Source: Bdellovibrio bacteriovorus (GTDB lineage: Bacteria; Bdellovibrionota; Bdellovibrionia; Bdellovibrionales; Bdellovibrionaceae). From it: DNA of 64,000 bases. The notes below the pieces were generated by a model that made no database searches, was not told the origin of the DNA, and worked only from the letters and a program-made list of their open reading frames with translations. The stretch covers positions 1,647,018 to 1,711,017 of the forward strand of contig NZ_LUKE01000001.1 of the NCBI RefSeq assembly GCF_001592735.1, in the 5' to 3' direction. Position 1 is the first letter of the stretch. Each line of letters begins with the position of its first letter. Below are positions 51,390 through 60,695 of the stretch, piece by piece. The position numbers and the translations under genes are program-made.

Positions 51390-53932
51390 TGCCGATTCAG
51401 GAATATAATCGCAAAAGAAATTTCAAGGCGACCCCCGAACCTAAGGGCGGAACAAAGTCAAAAAAGAATGCCCGGAAGGAAACTCCAAGAATGTTTGTGG
51501 TGCAAGAACACCATGCCTCACACCTGCATTATGATTTCAGGCTGGAATTAAATGGCGTTTTAAAAAGTTGGGCAGTACCGAAGGGCCCCTCTTTGGATCC
51601 AAAAACAAAACGCCTGGCCGTGGAGGTCGAAGATCATCCTTTAGAATACGGATCATTTGAAGGAATTATTCCCGAGGGAAATTATGGTGCGGGTCATGTG
51701 CATATCTGGGATACCGGAGTTTGGACGCCGGTGGGAAGTCCGCGTGCGGGTTTAGCCAAAGGACATTTAGAATTTGAATTAAAGGGAAAAAAGCTGCACG
51801 GACGGTGGATGCTACTTCGTACCAATCGCGGTGGCAGTAAGGCACAGTGGTTGCTGGTGAAGCGCACCGACGAATATGCTCAAGCGGGGCACGAGGTTGA
51901 ACCCATCGCTACGGACGACGATGCTGGGAATCTGGATCAAGTCTGGCAAAGCAACCGTAAAGCAAAAGGATCAAAAAAAGTTCAAGCGTCGGCTAAGCCC
52001 AAAAAGGCGGTCCAAAAAAAGTCGGGGGCGCGAAAAGCGCCTCCCAAATTCATCGATCCTCAGCTCGCGGTCCTCGTTAAAGAAGTTCCCCAAGGTGAAA
52101 AATGGGTTCATGAAACAAAGTTTGATGGCTATCGCACGCAAGCTCGCGTGCAAGGGGAGGATATATCTCTTTACAGTCGCAGTGGTCTTAATTGGACAAA
52201 TAAATATCCACGTATCGCCAAGGCCCTAGAAAATTTGGCTGCGGACAATGCCGTTTTAGACGGTGAAATCGTGTGGGTGGAAGAAACAGGGCGTACCGAC
52301 TTTCAAAAATTGCAAAATGCGCTAAAGACCTCGGACACAAGCCGTATCGTTTATTATATTTTTGATTTACTTTTTGTGGACGGCGAAGACTTGCGAGATA
52401 AACCTCTTTGGGAGCGGAAAGAAAAACTAAAAACGCTGCTTGGTGAAACTAAGAGTTCCCTTTTAAGGATGAGTGACCATATCGAAGGACACGGCCAAGA
52501 ACTTTTAGATGCCGCCTGCGAACATCATCTTGAAGGAATCATTTCCAAAAATATCGACAGCACCTATGTCTCTGCCCGCACCAGTGATTGGGTGAAAGTA
52601 AAATGTCATAAGCAGCAAGAATTTGTGATCGGCGGATTTTCCGCTGGTGAGGGTTCGCGTGGCGCTCTGGGTTCCCTCTTGCTAGGAGTCTACGAAGGAA
52701 AAAAACTTCGTTACGCGGGTAAGGTCGGAACAGGCTTTACCGAAACCTCGTTGAATGATGTCTATAAAAAATTGAAGAAACGTGAAATTAAAGAGTCCCC
52801 TTTTGATTTAAAATCACCGCGAGAAAGAAATCTGCACTGGGTAAAACCAGAACTGGTCGCCGAGGTGACCTTCGCCAATTGGACCAGTGATGAAGTTTTA
52901 CGACAAGCCGTCTTTCACGGACTCAGAGAGGATAAAAACCCTGTGGAAATTCATGTGGAAAAAGAAAAGGTCGCGCCGAAACTTTTAGCGAAAACAAAGG
53001 GATCAAAAAAAGAAGTAAGTACAAAAAAGGCGAAAACGGCGAAAAAGACAATAGCGCCAGCGGAAGATGTCGCCATCACCAATCCAGAAAAAATAGTCTT
53101 TAGAAAAGAAAAGATCACCAAGCGGGATCTGGCGGAGTACTACCAAATGATCACTCCGTTGATTTTGCCTTACGTCGAAGACCGTCCCTTAAATCTTTTG
53201 CGCTGTCCGGACGAGGCCGGCAAAAACTGCTTTTTTCAAAAACATATGACTGGCAAGGCCACCGACAATATGATCCCGGTACGTATTAAAGAAAAAAGCG
53301 GAACGAAAACATATCTGACGGTAGAAACGGCAGAGGGGATTGCGGACCTGGTACAAATGCGCGCCTTTGAAATTCACGTCTGGGGGTCTAAGGCCGGTCA
53401 TTTAGAGCATCCCGACCAGATCGTGATGGATTTTGACCCGGGCCCGGGCACTTCCTGGAAAGATACGGTCAAGGCGGCTTTTGATCTAAAAAAAATACTG
53501 GATAAATTAGATCTGAAAAGCTTCGTGAAAGTTTCTGGTGGTAAGGGAATTCACGTGCAAGTACCCATTGCACCGATTTATTCTTGGGATCAGGTCAAAG
53601 ATTTTTCCAAGGCTTTAGGTGAAGAAATGGCCCGTCGCGACGACATCTATACGGTGTCGATCGCTAAAGCCAACCGGAATGGAAAGATCTTTGTGGATTA
53701 TCTTCGTAACGGCCGCGGTGCCACGGCAGTGGCCCCTTATGCTGTGCGGATGCGAGAACAAAGTGCGGTGGCGATGCCGATAAGCTGGGATGAACTTAAA
53801 AAGCTTAAAGCAGCTAATTTCTTTGATCTTAAGACGGCAATAACATTTTTGAAAAAACGTAAAAAAGACCCTTGGCAAGGTTATACTGACCTTCAACAAA
53901 AGATCTCGATTCTTAAACCGAATGTGAGATAG
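51389..53932 (+). CDS. ligD: Multifunctional DNA ligase D
   Basis: 847 residues in the order phosphoesterase, ligase, polymerase. The phosphoesterase (about 30-165) has HHASHLHYDFRLE and EGNYGAGHVHIWD. A Lys-rich linker (about 190-215) follows. The ATP-dependent ligase has nucleotidyl-accepting Lys244 in ETKFDGYR. The polymerase domain has catalytic Asp681 and Asp683 in VMDFDPG. A second Lys-rich linker (about 525-555) separates it. Domain order matches the Pseudomonas type rather than the mycobacterial polymerase-first type in phosphoesterase position. It performs end processing, gap fill-in and ligation with Ku. Confidence 0.96.
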   Translation: MPIQEYNRKRNFKATPEPKGGTKSKKNARKETPRMFVVQEHHASHLHYDFRLELNGVLKSWAVPKGPSLDPKTKRLAVEVEDHPLEYGSFEGIIPEGNYGAGHVHIWDTGVWTPVGSPRAGLAKGHLEFELKGKKLHGRWMLLRTNRGGSKAQWLLVKRTDEYAQAGHEVEPIATDDDAGNLDQVWQSNRKAKGSKKVQASAKPKKAVQKKSGARKAPPKFIDPQLAVLVKEVPQGEKWVHETKFDGYRTQARVQGEDISLYSRSGLNWTNKYPRIAKALENLAADNAVLDGEIVWVEETGRTDFQKLQNALKTSDTSRIVYYIFDLLFVDGEDLRDKPLWERKEKLKTLLGETKSSLLRMSDHIEGHGQELLDAACEHHLEGIISKNIDSTYVSARTSDWVKVKCHKQQEFVIGGFSAGEGSRGALGSLLLGVYEGKKLRYAGKVGTGFTETSLNDVYKKLKKREIKESPFDLKSPRERNLHWVKPELVAEVTFANWTSDEVLRQAVFHGLREDKNPVEIHVEKEKVAPKLLAKTKGSKKEVSTKKAKTAKKTIAPAEDVAITNPEKIVFRKEKITKRDLAEYYQMITPLILPYVEDRPLNLLRCPDEAGKNCFFQKHMTGKATDNMIPVRIKEKSGTKTYLTVETAEGIADLVQMRAFEIHVWGSKAGHLEHPDQIVMDFDPGPGTSWKDTVKAAFDLKKILDKLDLKSFVKVSGGKGIHVQVPIAPIYSWDQVKDFSKALGEEMARRDDIYTVSIAKANRNGKIFVDYLRNGRGATAVAPYAVRMREQSAVAMPISWDELKKLKAANFFDLKTAITFLKKRKKDPWQGYTDLQQKISILKPNVR

Positions 53933-53939
53933 TGGGGGA

Positions 53940-56276
53940 ATGGAAAAAACGCTTTCAAAAGAGTTAACGGGTTTAGTGGACTGGGCGGTCACCGCTTTGG
54001 GTGATATTATTCGCATTGAGTTGGGCGAACGAGGATTTCAAAGAATAGAAAAAATCAGGAAGTTCGTTAAATCTTCTGAAGGACAAAAGCTTCGGGGACT
54101 GATGAAGCTTAAAAAGGATTTAGATAAACTAAGCGCCGCTGAAAGATTTCATATCGCTCATTCCTTTGCGTTGATGTTAGAAATAATTAACTGTTGTGAA
54201 GCGGCTTATCGTACCTATCGTTTAAAACAAGAAGAATATCAAATAGACCGCGAGTCTCATCGATTTGGCCGAATCATTCATGTTCTTACCGCGCATCCCA
54301 CCGAATCGCGAAGTGCCGATGCGATTTATTATTTTCGAAAAATCCAAGAGCTTTTAGAAAGACGCCTAGAAAAAGCGCAAGATCAAGATTTAGAAGAATT
54401 GAAATCTTATCTAAGTTGGTCATGGCGCCTGCCGATGTCTAAGCAGCGAAAGCCCAGCGTTATGGATGAGGCGGAATACATTTATTCCTTGGCCTTAGAT
54501 AAAGATGTCGTGGATCTTTATATCGAACAGTATAAAAGTGGCCAGCCATTTTATATTCGCACATGGGTGGGCGGCGATAAAGATGGTCATCCGGGTGTGG
54601 ATGAAAAGTCCATGCTGGGCAGCCTGCGTTTGTCCCGATTAAGCATCATCCGCTGGATGGAAAATAAGTGGGATGCGTTACAACAAGATATCGTCCCCCT
54701 TGCGCATACCAGCCATCAGGACCGAAAAAAAACGCAAAGTCTGCTTAAAGAAATTGCCAAGGCAAAAGCAGAGTTAAAAAAATTAAAAGCACTGAAGATG
54801 GGGGATGCCCAGCGAGTGCAAAAGTGGGTCAAAGGCGTTGACGATATTCAAAAATCTTACACTTTAAATTTCCGTCAGAAATCAGCTCTTTTAAATGATA
54901 TTGTCACTTGCGCGAAGGTATTTCCTGGTTTGGTGGTTCCCTTAGAAATTCGTGAAGACAGTAATCTTGTTCATCAAGCACTTAAAGCGAGCCCCGCATC
55001 TTTTGCTATTTCCAGAATGCTAAAAACTTTGGATAAGATTTCACCCAACCATGATCCAAGATTTTATGTGCGCGGATTTATTTTAAGCCAAACAGAATCA
55101 GAAAACGACATAATCGCGGGGATTCAATTGGTTAAAAGGTATATGCGTGAGCCTCGCTTGCCGGTGGTGCCGTTATTCGAAAGTGCGCATTCGCTGGAAA
55201 ACAGCGAAGATATCATCACGGCCCTGTTAAAAGATGTGCGCCGCCGGGCCTTGATTAAAAAATATTGGTCATCGAAAATTGAAATCATGGTGGGGTATTC
55301 AGACTCGGCTAAAGAAAATGGTTCTTGGCCTTCGCGCTATCTTATTGCCACCGGTATTCGCGGGTTAGAAAAACTAATTCAATCTAAAAAGTTCATTCCG
55401 ATTTTTTTCCACGGTTCTGGGGGAAGTATTGAACGGGGAGGAGGCTCTGTCCAAGAGCAAACCGAGTGGTGGCCACTAACGGCGTTAGAAACGGTTAAGA
55501 TGACTGTCCAAGGTGAAACCATTTATCGGAATTACGCAGCGTCTGAAATTCTTAAACGGCAATTGCAAAGATTTGCCGAAGCTCGTGACAATCAAAAAAA
55601 GACGACGATGTCGCGAGGAGCGGAAACTCATTTGCATCGTCTGGCAATGTCGGTACAAAACTCGTATCGAAGCATTTTGCAGGAACCGAATTTTTTAGAA
55701 CTGATCGAATTGGCGACACCATATACTTTTATGAAAGATTTGCGTTTGGGATCACGGCCCGCAAAACGCCAGGGAACGGTGGATTTAAAAAGTCTGCGTG
55801 CGATTCCCTGGGTGATGTGCTGGACCCAGACACGATCTCTTTTTCCCACCTGGTGGGGAGTAGGGTCTTTTTGGGATGGGCTGAGCCGCAAAGAAAAAGC
55901 TCAATTTCGAAAGATCTTTAAAGAGTCCTCGCTATTTAGAACATATATTAAGGCACTGGGATTCACGTTAGAAAAAGTTGAAATCGACGTCTTTGGGCTT
56001 TATCTTTTTGAATCGAAACTTCCGCAAGACGTGGCGCAGGATTTTTATGACCGATTTAAAAAGGAACTGAGTCTTTGTCGTAAAGCGATGAAAGAGATCA
56101 CGGGGGCAGAAAGTTTACTTTGGTACAGGCCTTGGCTAGAGACCAGTATTTCACTGCGATCGCCGCTGATCCACCCCTTGAACGTATTGCAATTACTGGC
56201 TTTGCGGGATCATGACGTGCCCTTGTTGCGTGAGTCTGTAACGGGTATTGCCAGTGGAATGTTGACCACAGGCTGA
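53940..56276 (+). CDS. ppc: Phosphoenolpyruvate carboxylase
   Basis: 778 residues, shorter than the 880-residue E. coli enzyme. It carboxylates phosphoenolpyruvate to oxaloacetate. Visible active-site motifs: His119 in VLTAHPTES, GGDKDGHPGV near 212, Lys458 in MVGYSDSAKENG, HGSGGSIERGGG with His491 and Arg499, and the C-terminal segment GIASGMLTTG in place of the usual NTG ending. It lies 7 nt after ligD and is probably in the same transcript; the metabolic gene between repair genes is unusual. GGGGGA precedes ATG. Confidence 0.94.
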   Translation: MEKTLSKELTGLVDWAVTALGDIIRIELGERGFQRIEKIRKFVKSSEGQKLRGLMKLKKDLDKLSAAERFHIAHSFALMLEIINCCEAAYRTYRLKQEEYQIDRESHRFGRIIHVLTAHPTESRSADAIYYFRKIQELLERRLEKAQDQDLEELKSYLSWSWRLPMSKQRKPSVMDEAEYIYSLALDKDVVDLYIEQYKSGQPFYIRTWVGGDKDGHPGVDEKSMLGSLRLSRLSIIRWMENKWDALQQDIVPLAHTSHQDRKKTQSLLKEIAKAKAELKKLKALKMGDAQRVQKWVKGVDDIQKSYTLNFRQKSALLNDIVTCAKVFPGLVVPLEIREDSNLVHQALKASPASFAISRMLKTLDKISPNHDPRFYVRGFILSQTESENDIIAGIQLVKRYMREPRLPVVPLFESAHSLENSEDIITALLKDVRRRALIKKYWSSKIEIMVGYSDSAKENGSWPSRYLIATGIRGLEKLIQSKKFIPIFFHGSGGSIERGGGSVQEQTEWWPLTALETVKMTVQGETIYRNYAASEILKRQLQRFAEARDNQKKTTMSRGAETHLHRLAMSVQNSYRSILQEPNFLELIELATPYTFMKDLRLGSRPAKRQGTVDLKSLRAIPWVMCWTQTRSLFPTWWGVGSFWDGLSRKEKAQFRKIFKESSLFRTYIKALGFTLEKVEIDVFGLYLFESKLPQDVAQDFYDRFKKELSLCRKAMKEITGAESLLWYRPWLETSISLRSPLIHPLNVLQLLALRDHDVPLLRESVTGIASGMLTTG

Positions 56277-56296
56277 TTTCAGACTTTAATATTTGT

Positions 56297-57133
56297 GTGA
56301 CCACAATCTTCGACACATTGCGGGGGATTCTCCGCCTTATTCTTTTTATCTGCACTGTTATCATTTTTCTGATTTGCGCATTCAGTTTCCATCTTATCAC
56401 GCGCGATCCAGATAAGCGCTTGAAGCGTTTTTCATCCACAGCTTGTTATTTCTGCGGGTGGTTGGTCACGATTCTGAACGCAGAAGTTAAAGTCACAAAT
56501 CCCCCGACGGAGTCTGAGAAATATCTTTTAGTCAGCAATCACATGGGCTTTTTGGATATTTTGCTCTTAGCTTCGACGCGTTCGATGGTATTTGTAACCT
56601 CCAATGAAATGAGAGAAACCCCGTTCTTGGGCCTTTTATGCGAAATGGGTGGTTGTATTTTTGTTGAGCGCCGCAGTCGCACAAAAATTTTGGATGAGAT
56701 GAAGGGCATCGTGGAAGTTCTTAAGAAAGGCTTCCGCGTCGTTCTTTATCCTGAAGCGACTTCCACCAATGGCGAAAAAGTATGGCCATTTAAAAGGACC
56801 TTGATGATGGCCGCGGCTCACGCCGAAGTTCCGATTCAACCCGTGGTTATCAATTATCGCAAAATCAATGGCGATGATTTCAATTTGAAATGGCGTGATC
56901 ATGTCTGCTGGTATGGGGACACTCCTTTTGCGGTGGCAATGTGGAAGACCTTAACCTTAAGATCGGTGAAAGCCGAAATTGAATTTTTAGAACAGATTCA
57001 CTCTAAGCCTGAAGACGATCGCGGCCTGGTGGCAGACAAAGCCCATGCGTTGATCGCGGCAAAATTTATTCCCGTCAAAGGGGCAAAGGAGGCTGCCTCG
57101 GCCTCGATCGAGTTTGAAACAGATCCGACTTGA
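56297..57133 (+). CDS. plsC: 1-acyl-sn-glycerol-3-phosphate acyltransferase (PlsC-like)
   Basis: 278 residues. An N-terminal membrane helix (about 11-31) is followed by the acyltransferase domain with block I NHMGFLD (HX4D) near 81-86, the block III segment LYPEATSTNG and PFKRTLMMAA. PlsC esterifies lysophosphatidate in the inner membrane; related enzymes act on other acyl acceptors. The start is GTG 56297, 20 nt after ppc. It ends 32 nt before dinB. A link to the OlsB-like gene, for example as an OlsA-type enzyme, is possible but not shown. Confidence 0.9.
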   Translation: MTTIFDTLRGILRLILFICTVIIFLICAFSFHLITRDPDKRLKRFSSTACYFCGWLVTILNAEVKVTNPPTESEKYLLVSNHMGFLDILLLASTRSMVFVTSNEMRETPFLGLLCEMGGCIFVERRSRTKILDEMKGIVEVLKKGFRVVLYPEATSTNGEKVWPFKRTLMMAAAHAEVPIQPVVINYRKINGDDFNLKWRDHVCWYGDTPFAVAMWKTLTLRSVKAEIEFLEQIHSKPEDDRGLVADKAHALIAAKFIPVKGAKEAASASIEFETDPT

Positions 57134-57157
57134 TTTCCGCTAAATTATATGTAAATA
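57130..57157 (+). promoter_or_regulatory. Possible promoter of dinB
   Basis: TTGATT (57130-57135), 16-bp spacer and TAAATA (57152-57157). The start would fall at about 57164-57166, on or next to the dinB ATG. No Shine-Dalgarno precedes this ATG; instead a tandem TATGTAAAT repeat does. Confidence 0.3.
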
Positions 57158-57165
57158 ATATGTAA

Positions 57166-58239
57166 ATGAGGAAGATCATTCACATTGATATGGACTGCTT
57201 TTATGCCGCGGTGGAAGTGAAGTTCCGTCCGGAGCTCAAAGGAAAACCTTTGGGTATTGGCGGTCCCGCAAATTCTAGAAGCGTGCTGTGCACGGCCAGC
57301 TATGAGGCTCGCAAGTTTGGCGTGCGTTCGGCGATGTCTTCCTCTCAAGCCGTTCGCTTGTGTCCTGAGTTGATTTTAATTCCTCCGCATTTCAGTTTAT
57401 ACAAAGAAGAAAGCCGCAAAGTCCGCGAAATTCTTGAGAGGTTTACAAACAAGATTGAGCCTTTGTCTTTAGATGAAGCTTATCTGGACGTGACCGACTG
57501 TCCTCTTTTTGGGGGGAGTGCTACCTTGATCGCCCAAGAAATTCGTCGCCTTATTTACACTGAATTAAATTTAACGGCCTCTGCTGGCGTGGCGCCCAAT
57601 AAGTTTTTAGCCAAAGTGGCTAGTGACTGGAAAAAACCCAATGGTCAGTTTGTGATCCGCCCCCAAGACGTGGAGGGTTTTGTAAAGGACCTGCCGGTGG
57701 AAAAAATTTTTGGTGTGGGTAAAGTGACAGCTCGCAAGATGCATGAGTTAGGCCTAAAAAAGTGCAGCGATATTCAAAAGCGCAGTTTAACAGAGCTGCA
57801 TCAGTGGTTTGGATCTTGGGCGCAAAGTCTGCACAACTATTCCCATGGCATCGACAATAGAGCTGTCAGCACAAGTTGGGAAAGAAAATCCCTGACGGTG
57901 GAAGAAACCTATAATCAGGATCTGCAATCATTGGCCGCCTGCCTCAAAGTCGTTCCTGAATTGTACGAAGATTTTCATAATCGCTTAGAAAAGGGCGAAT
58001 ACAAAACGCGCGTAAAAGGTATTGTGGTGAAATTAAAATTTCGCGACTTTAAACAAACAACCCATGAAGAAATCTTTCAAGGCGTTCCGAAGATCGAAGA
58101 CTTTGAACGTCTGGTAGAAAAAGCTTGGTCTCGCCGTATGTCGCCGGTGCGTTTGGTGGGGCTGGGTGTGCGCTTAGAAACGGAAAAAAAATCCTCCACC
58201 GAAGTGAAGGATACTTTACAGATGAAATTTGCGATTTAG
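57166..58239 (+). CDS. dinB: DNA polymerase IV (Y family)
   Basis: 357 residues. Translesion polymerase with catalytic Asp8 in HIDMDCFYAAVE and Asp103/Glu104 in LSLDEAYLD, fingers motif YEARKFGVRSAM, and a little-finger domain at about 245-345. The C-terminal sequence has no clear beta-clamp-binding motif (MKFAI is the end). The start agrees with the usual family N-terminus, though there is no ribosome binding site. It is the last gene of the ku-ligD-ppc-plsC-dinB string and overlaps the convergent kinase by 4 nt. I saw no TTAC-N3-GTAA LexA box upstream. Confidence 0.95.
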   Translation: MRKIIHIDMDCFYAAVEVKFRPELKGKPLGIGGPANSRSVLCTASYEARKFGVRSAMSSSQAVRLCPELILIPPHFSLYKEESRKVREILERFTNKIEPLSLDEAYLDVTDCPLFGGSATLIAQEIRRLIYTELNLTASAGVAPNKFLAKVASDWKKPNGQFVIRPQDVEGFVKDLPVEKIFGVGKVTARKMHELGLKKCSDIQKRSLTELHQWFGSWAQSLHNYSHGIDNRAVSTSWERKSLTVEETYNQDLQSLAACLKVVPELYEDFHNRLEKGEYKTRVKGIVVKLKFRDFKQTTHEEIFQGVPKIEDFERLVEKAWSRRMSPVRLVGLGVRLETEKKSSTEVKDTLQMKFAI

Positions 58240-59855
58240 TGAACGTTAAGAACTTCAGAGATTCGCGCCATTAAATCTTGACGACGAGCGGGTTTTGTTA
58301 ATACCGCCGTGCATCCCGCATCTAGGCACTTTTCGCCTTCCTCTTTCATTGCGTGAGCGGTTAAAGCGATGATCGGTTTAGTGAAACCTTGCTCGCGAAT
58401 ACGACGAACTGTTTCGTAACCATCCATCTCTGGCATCTGGATATCCATAAGAATTAAATCTGGATTATTCTTTGAAGTGATTTCAATGGCATCAAGCCCA
58501 TTTGAAGCTAAGATGATTTCGGCTTGAGTAGCTTGCATATAGCGTTCAATCAAAAGACGATTGTCGCTGACGTCATCGACAACCAAGATCGTTTTGCCGG
58601 AAAGATTTAACTTTTTTGTCGGAGCTTCCGATTTTTTTTCGGCCTTTGGCGACTCGACATTTCGGCCATGTTCAAATTCCATTGAGATTTCAAAGAACGA
58701 GCCTTTGCCGAATTCAGAAGAAATAAGTTTTAAATCCCCGTTAAGGGATCTTGCTAATTGGCGAGAAATCACCAGACCTAAACCCGTACCGCCAAAGCGT
58801 TTCCGTGTCGACAGATCTGCTTGAGAAAAGGGTTGGAAAAGCTTTTGCCCTTGTTCTTGGGAAATCCCAATTCCGGTATCGACGACTTCAAAGACCAAGC
58901 GATCCACTTTTGTATCAGAAGTGCCTTTAGCCGCCGAAACAAAAAGTTGTACGGTCACCGAACCCTTGTCGGTAAATTTAATCGCGTTCCCGATGACATT
59001 CAGTAAGATCTGTTTTACGCGCGCAAAGTCCGAATTGTAAACACGGTCTAAGTTCGCCGAAGTTTCGATGATCAGATCAATACCTTTATCGTTAGCTTTT
59101 AAGCTTAAGGTTGATTCTACATCCGCGATCAACTCACCCAAAACAAAATCAGAGCGCATAAAGTGCAACTGATGAGCTTCGATTTTAGAAAGATCCAAAA
59201 TATCGTCAATCAACCGCAATAACAGTTCCCCATTACGACGAATCGCTGAAACTGAGTCACGACGTTCCTGTTCGTCTAAGTCATCTTGAGTAAGAACATC
59301 TGAAAAACCTAAAACCGACGCCAGCGGCGTGCGAATTTCATGGGACATGTTCGCTAAGAACTGGCTTTTCGCCATATTTGCTTGCTCCGCTTTTTGGCGC
59401 AAGAACTCCACCTCGTCCATTTTTGCTTTGAGCAATTTATTTTGCTTATCAAGCTCAATGAAGGTGCGTACTTTGCTGCGAACGATGTGCGGATCTAAGG
59501 GCTTAAAAAGTAAATCAACCGCGCCACTTTCATAACCTTGGAACAAAATACTTTGATCTTGTTGCTGAGCAGTTACAAAGATCACCGGTAAGTGACGTGT
59601 TTTATGAACGCCACGGATAAGTTGGGCTAATTCAAAGCCGGTGATTTCTGGCATTTGCACATCTAAAAGGGCCAAGGCGAAGTCATGATCTAAAAGATGA
59701 GCTAAAGCGTCTTCTGGACGTTGAGCAGTTAATATCTCAAGATCAGGATTGGCGATAAGTTCAGACAGAGCCAGAATATTCTCTTTGTGATCGTCGACGA
59801 TGAGGATCTTTGTTTTTTCCAAGAATAAACTCTCTTTCACTATTTCCATCATCAT
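58236..59855 (-). CDS. Soluble hybrid histidine kinase (REC-HisKA-HATPase-REC)
   Basis: 539 residues without membrane segments. First receiver about 15-130 with Asp65 in LLDVQMPE; HisKA with His172 in [11 protein letters not shown] after a coiled coil (135-165); HATPase with N290, DTGIGIS and GGTGLGL; second receiver about 420-535 with Asp471 in LMDIQMPEMDG. Both receivers have intact Lys and Thr. A response-regulator-fused kinase suggests phosphate input from another kinase, likely the large one at 60692. The ATG lies 3 nt after cheR. It overlaps dinB by 4 nt at its end. Confidence 0.93.
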   Translation of the reverse strand: MMMEIVKESLFLEKTKILIVDDHKENILALSELIANPDLEILTAQRPEDALAHLLDHDFALALLDVQMPEITGFELAQLIRGVHKTRHLPVIFVTAQQQDQSILFQGYESGAVDLLFKPLDPHIVRSKVRTFIELDKQNKLLKAKMDEVEFLRQKAEQANMAKSQFLANMSHEIRTPLASVLGFSDVLTQDDLDEQERRDSVSAIRRNGELLLRLIDDILDLSKIEAHQLHFMRSDFVLGELIADVESTLSLKANDKGIDLIIETSANLDRVYNSDFARVKQILLNVIGNAIKFTDKGSVTVQLFVSAAKGTSDTKVDRLVFEVVDTGIGISQEQGQKLFQPFSQADLSTRKRFGGTGLGLVISRQLARSLNGDLKLISSEFGKGSFFEISMEFEHGRNVESPKAEKKSEAPTKKLNLSGKTILVVDDVSDNRLLIERYMQATQAEIILASNGLDAIEITSKNNPDLILMDIQMPEMDGYETVRRIREQGFTKPIIALTAHAMKEEGEKCLDAGCTAVLTKPARRQDLMARISEVLNVH

Positions 59856-59858
59856 GGC

Positions 59859-60695
59859 TTAATTAACTCCGTTTTTAGTTTGAAGCCAATTTTTTTGGTA
59901 AATCTTGTTCTCTTTATCAAGGCAGTTGAAATTGTCAGCAAATTCCGAAAAACGCGTTGTTTCTTTGCTCCCCAAAGCTAGAAAACAGCGCGGAGCCAAA
60001 GATTGATGGAATAAGCTCATGGCTCTATCTTGCAATTCTCGGTTGAAATAAATCAAGACATTGCGACATAAAATTAGATTTGCCTCAATAAAAACGCCGT
60101 CCGTTGCTAAGTTGTGTTCCGCAAAGACCACGTTTTCACGCAAAAAGCTTCTCATACGGGCACGGTTATATTCTACGGTATAATAATCTGAAGGACTGCC
60201 TTTGCCGCCCGCGGCCACGTAATTTCGGGTGAAGTCTTTGATGCTATCAATATTGTAAATGCCTTCTTTAGCCATTTTCAGTGCGTGGGTGTTGATATCG
60301 GTGGCAAAAATCGTTGAGCGCTCTAAAAGACCTTCTTCGTTTAATAAAATAGCCAGGCTGTGGACTTCTTCGCCTGTACTGCAACCCGCAATCCAGATAT
60401 TCAGATTGGCGTAAGTCTTTAAAATCGGGACGATGTTTTGTCTTAACGACAAAAAGAACGTGGGATCCCGAAACATTTCGCTAGTGGTGATCGTAAAAGT
60501 TGGCAAAATCCTATGGAAAATTTCAAAATCTTTTAAAACGATCGCTAGTAAATCAACTTCGCTTTGAATTCCCAGAGACTTCATAATCTGATCAATACGA
60601 CGATTTAAGGCGACTTCCGAATATTGTCGAAAATCGTAGCCATATTTCAGATAAATACCTTCTAAAAGAAGATGTCTTTCGACGGATTCGATCAC
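59859..60695 (-). CDS. cheR: CheR-type protein-glutamate methyltransferase
   Basis: 278 residues. The N-terminal CheR_N helical domain (about 10-65) precedes the SAM-binding domain with WIAGCSTGEEVHSLAI (about 101-116) and LILCRNVLIYF near 210. TTSEMFRD is the usual substrate-side motif. It normally methylates chemoreceptors, but no chemoreceptor or CheB is nearby; the two flanking hybrid kinases are the likely partners. The start overlaps the upstream kinase stop by 4 nt and the downstream kinase starts 3 nt after its stop, so all three genes are tightly coupled. Confidence 0.93.
   Translation of the reverse strand: MIESVERHLLLEGIYLKYGYDFRQYSEVALNRRIDQIMKSLGIQSEVDLLAIVLKDFEIFHRILPTFTITTSEMFRDPTFFLSLRQNIVPILKTYANLNIWIAGCSTGEEVHSLAILLNEEGLLERSTIFATDINTHALKMAKEGIYNIDSIKDFTRNYVAAGGKGSPSDYYTVEYNRARMRSFLRENVVFAEHNLATDGVFIEANLILCRNVLIYFNRELQDRAMSLFHQSLAPRCFLALGSKETTRFSEFADNFNCLDKENKIYQKNWLQTKNGVN

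Noticed and set aside
57121-57166. LexA box upstream of dinB
   Set aside because: TTATATGTAA resembles half of TTAC-N3-GTAA but lacks the C and the correct spacing.
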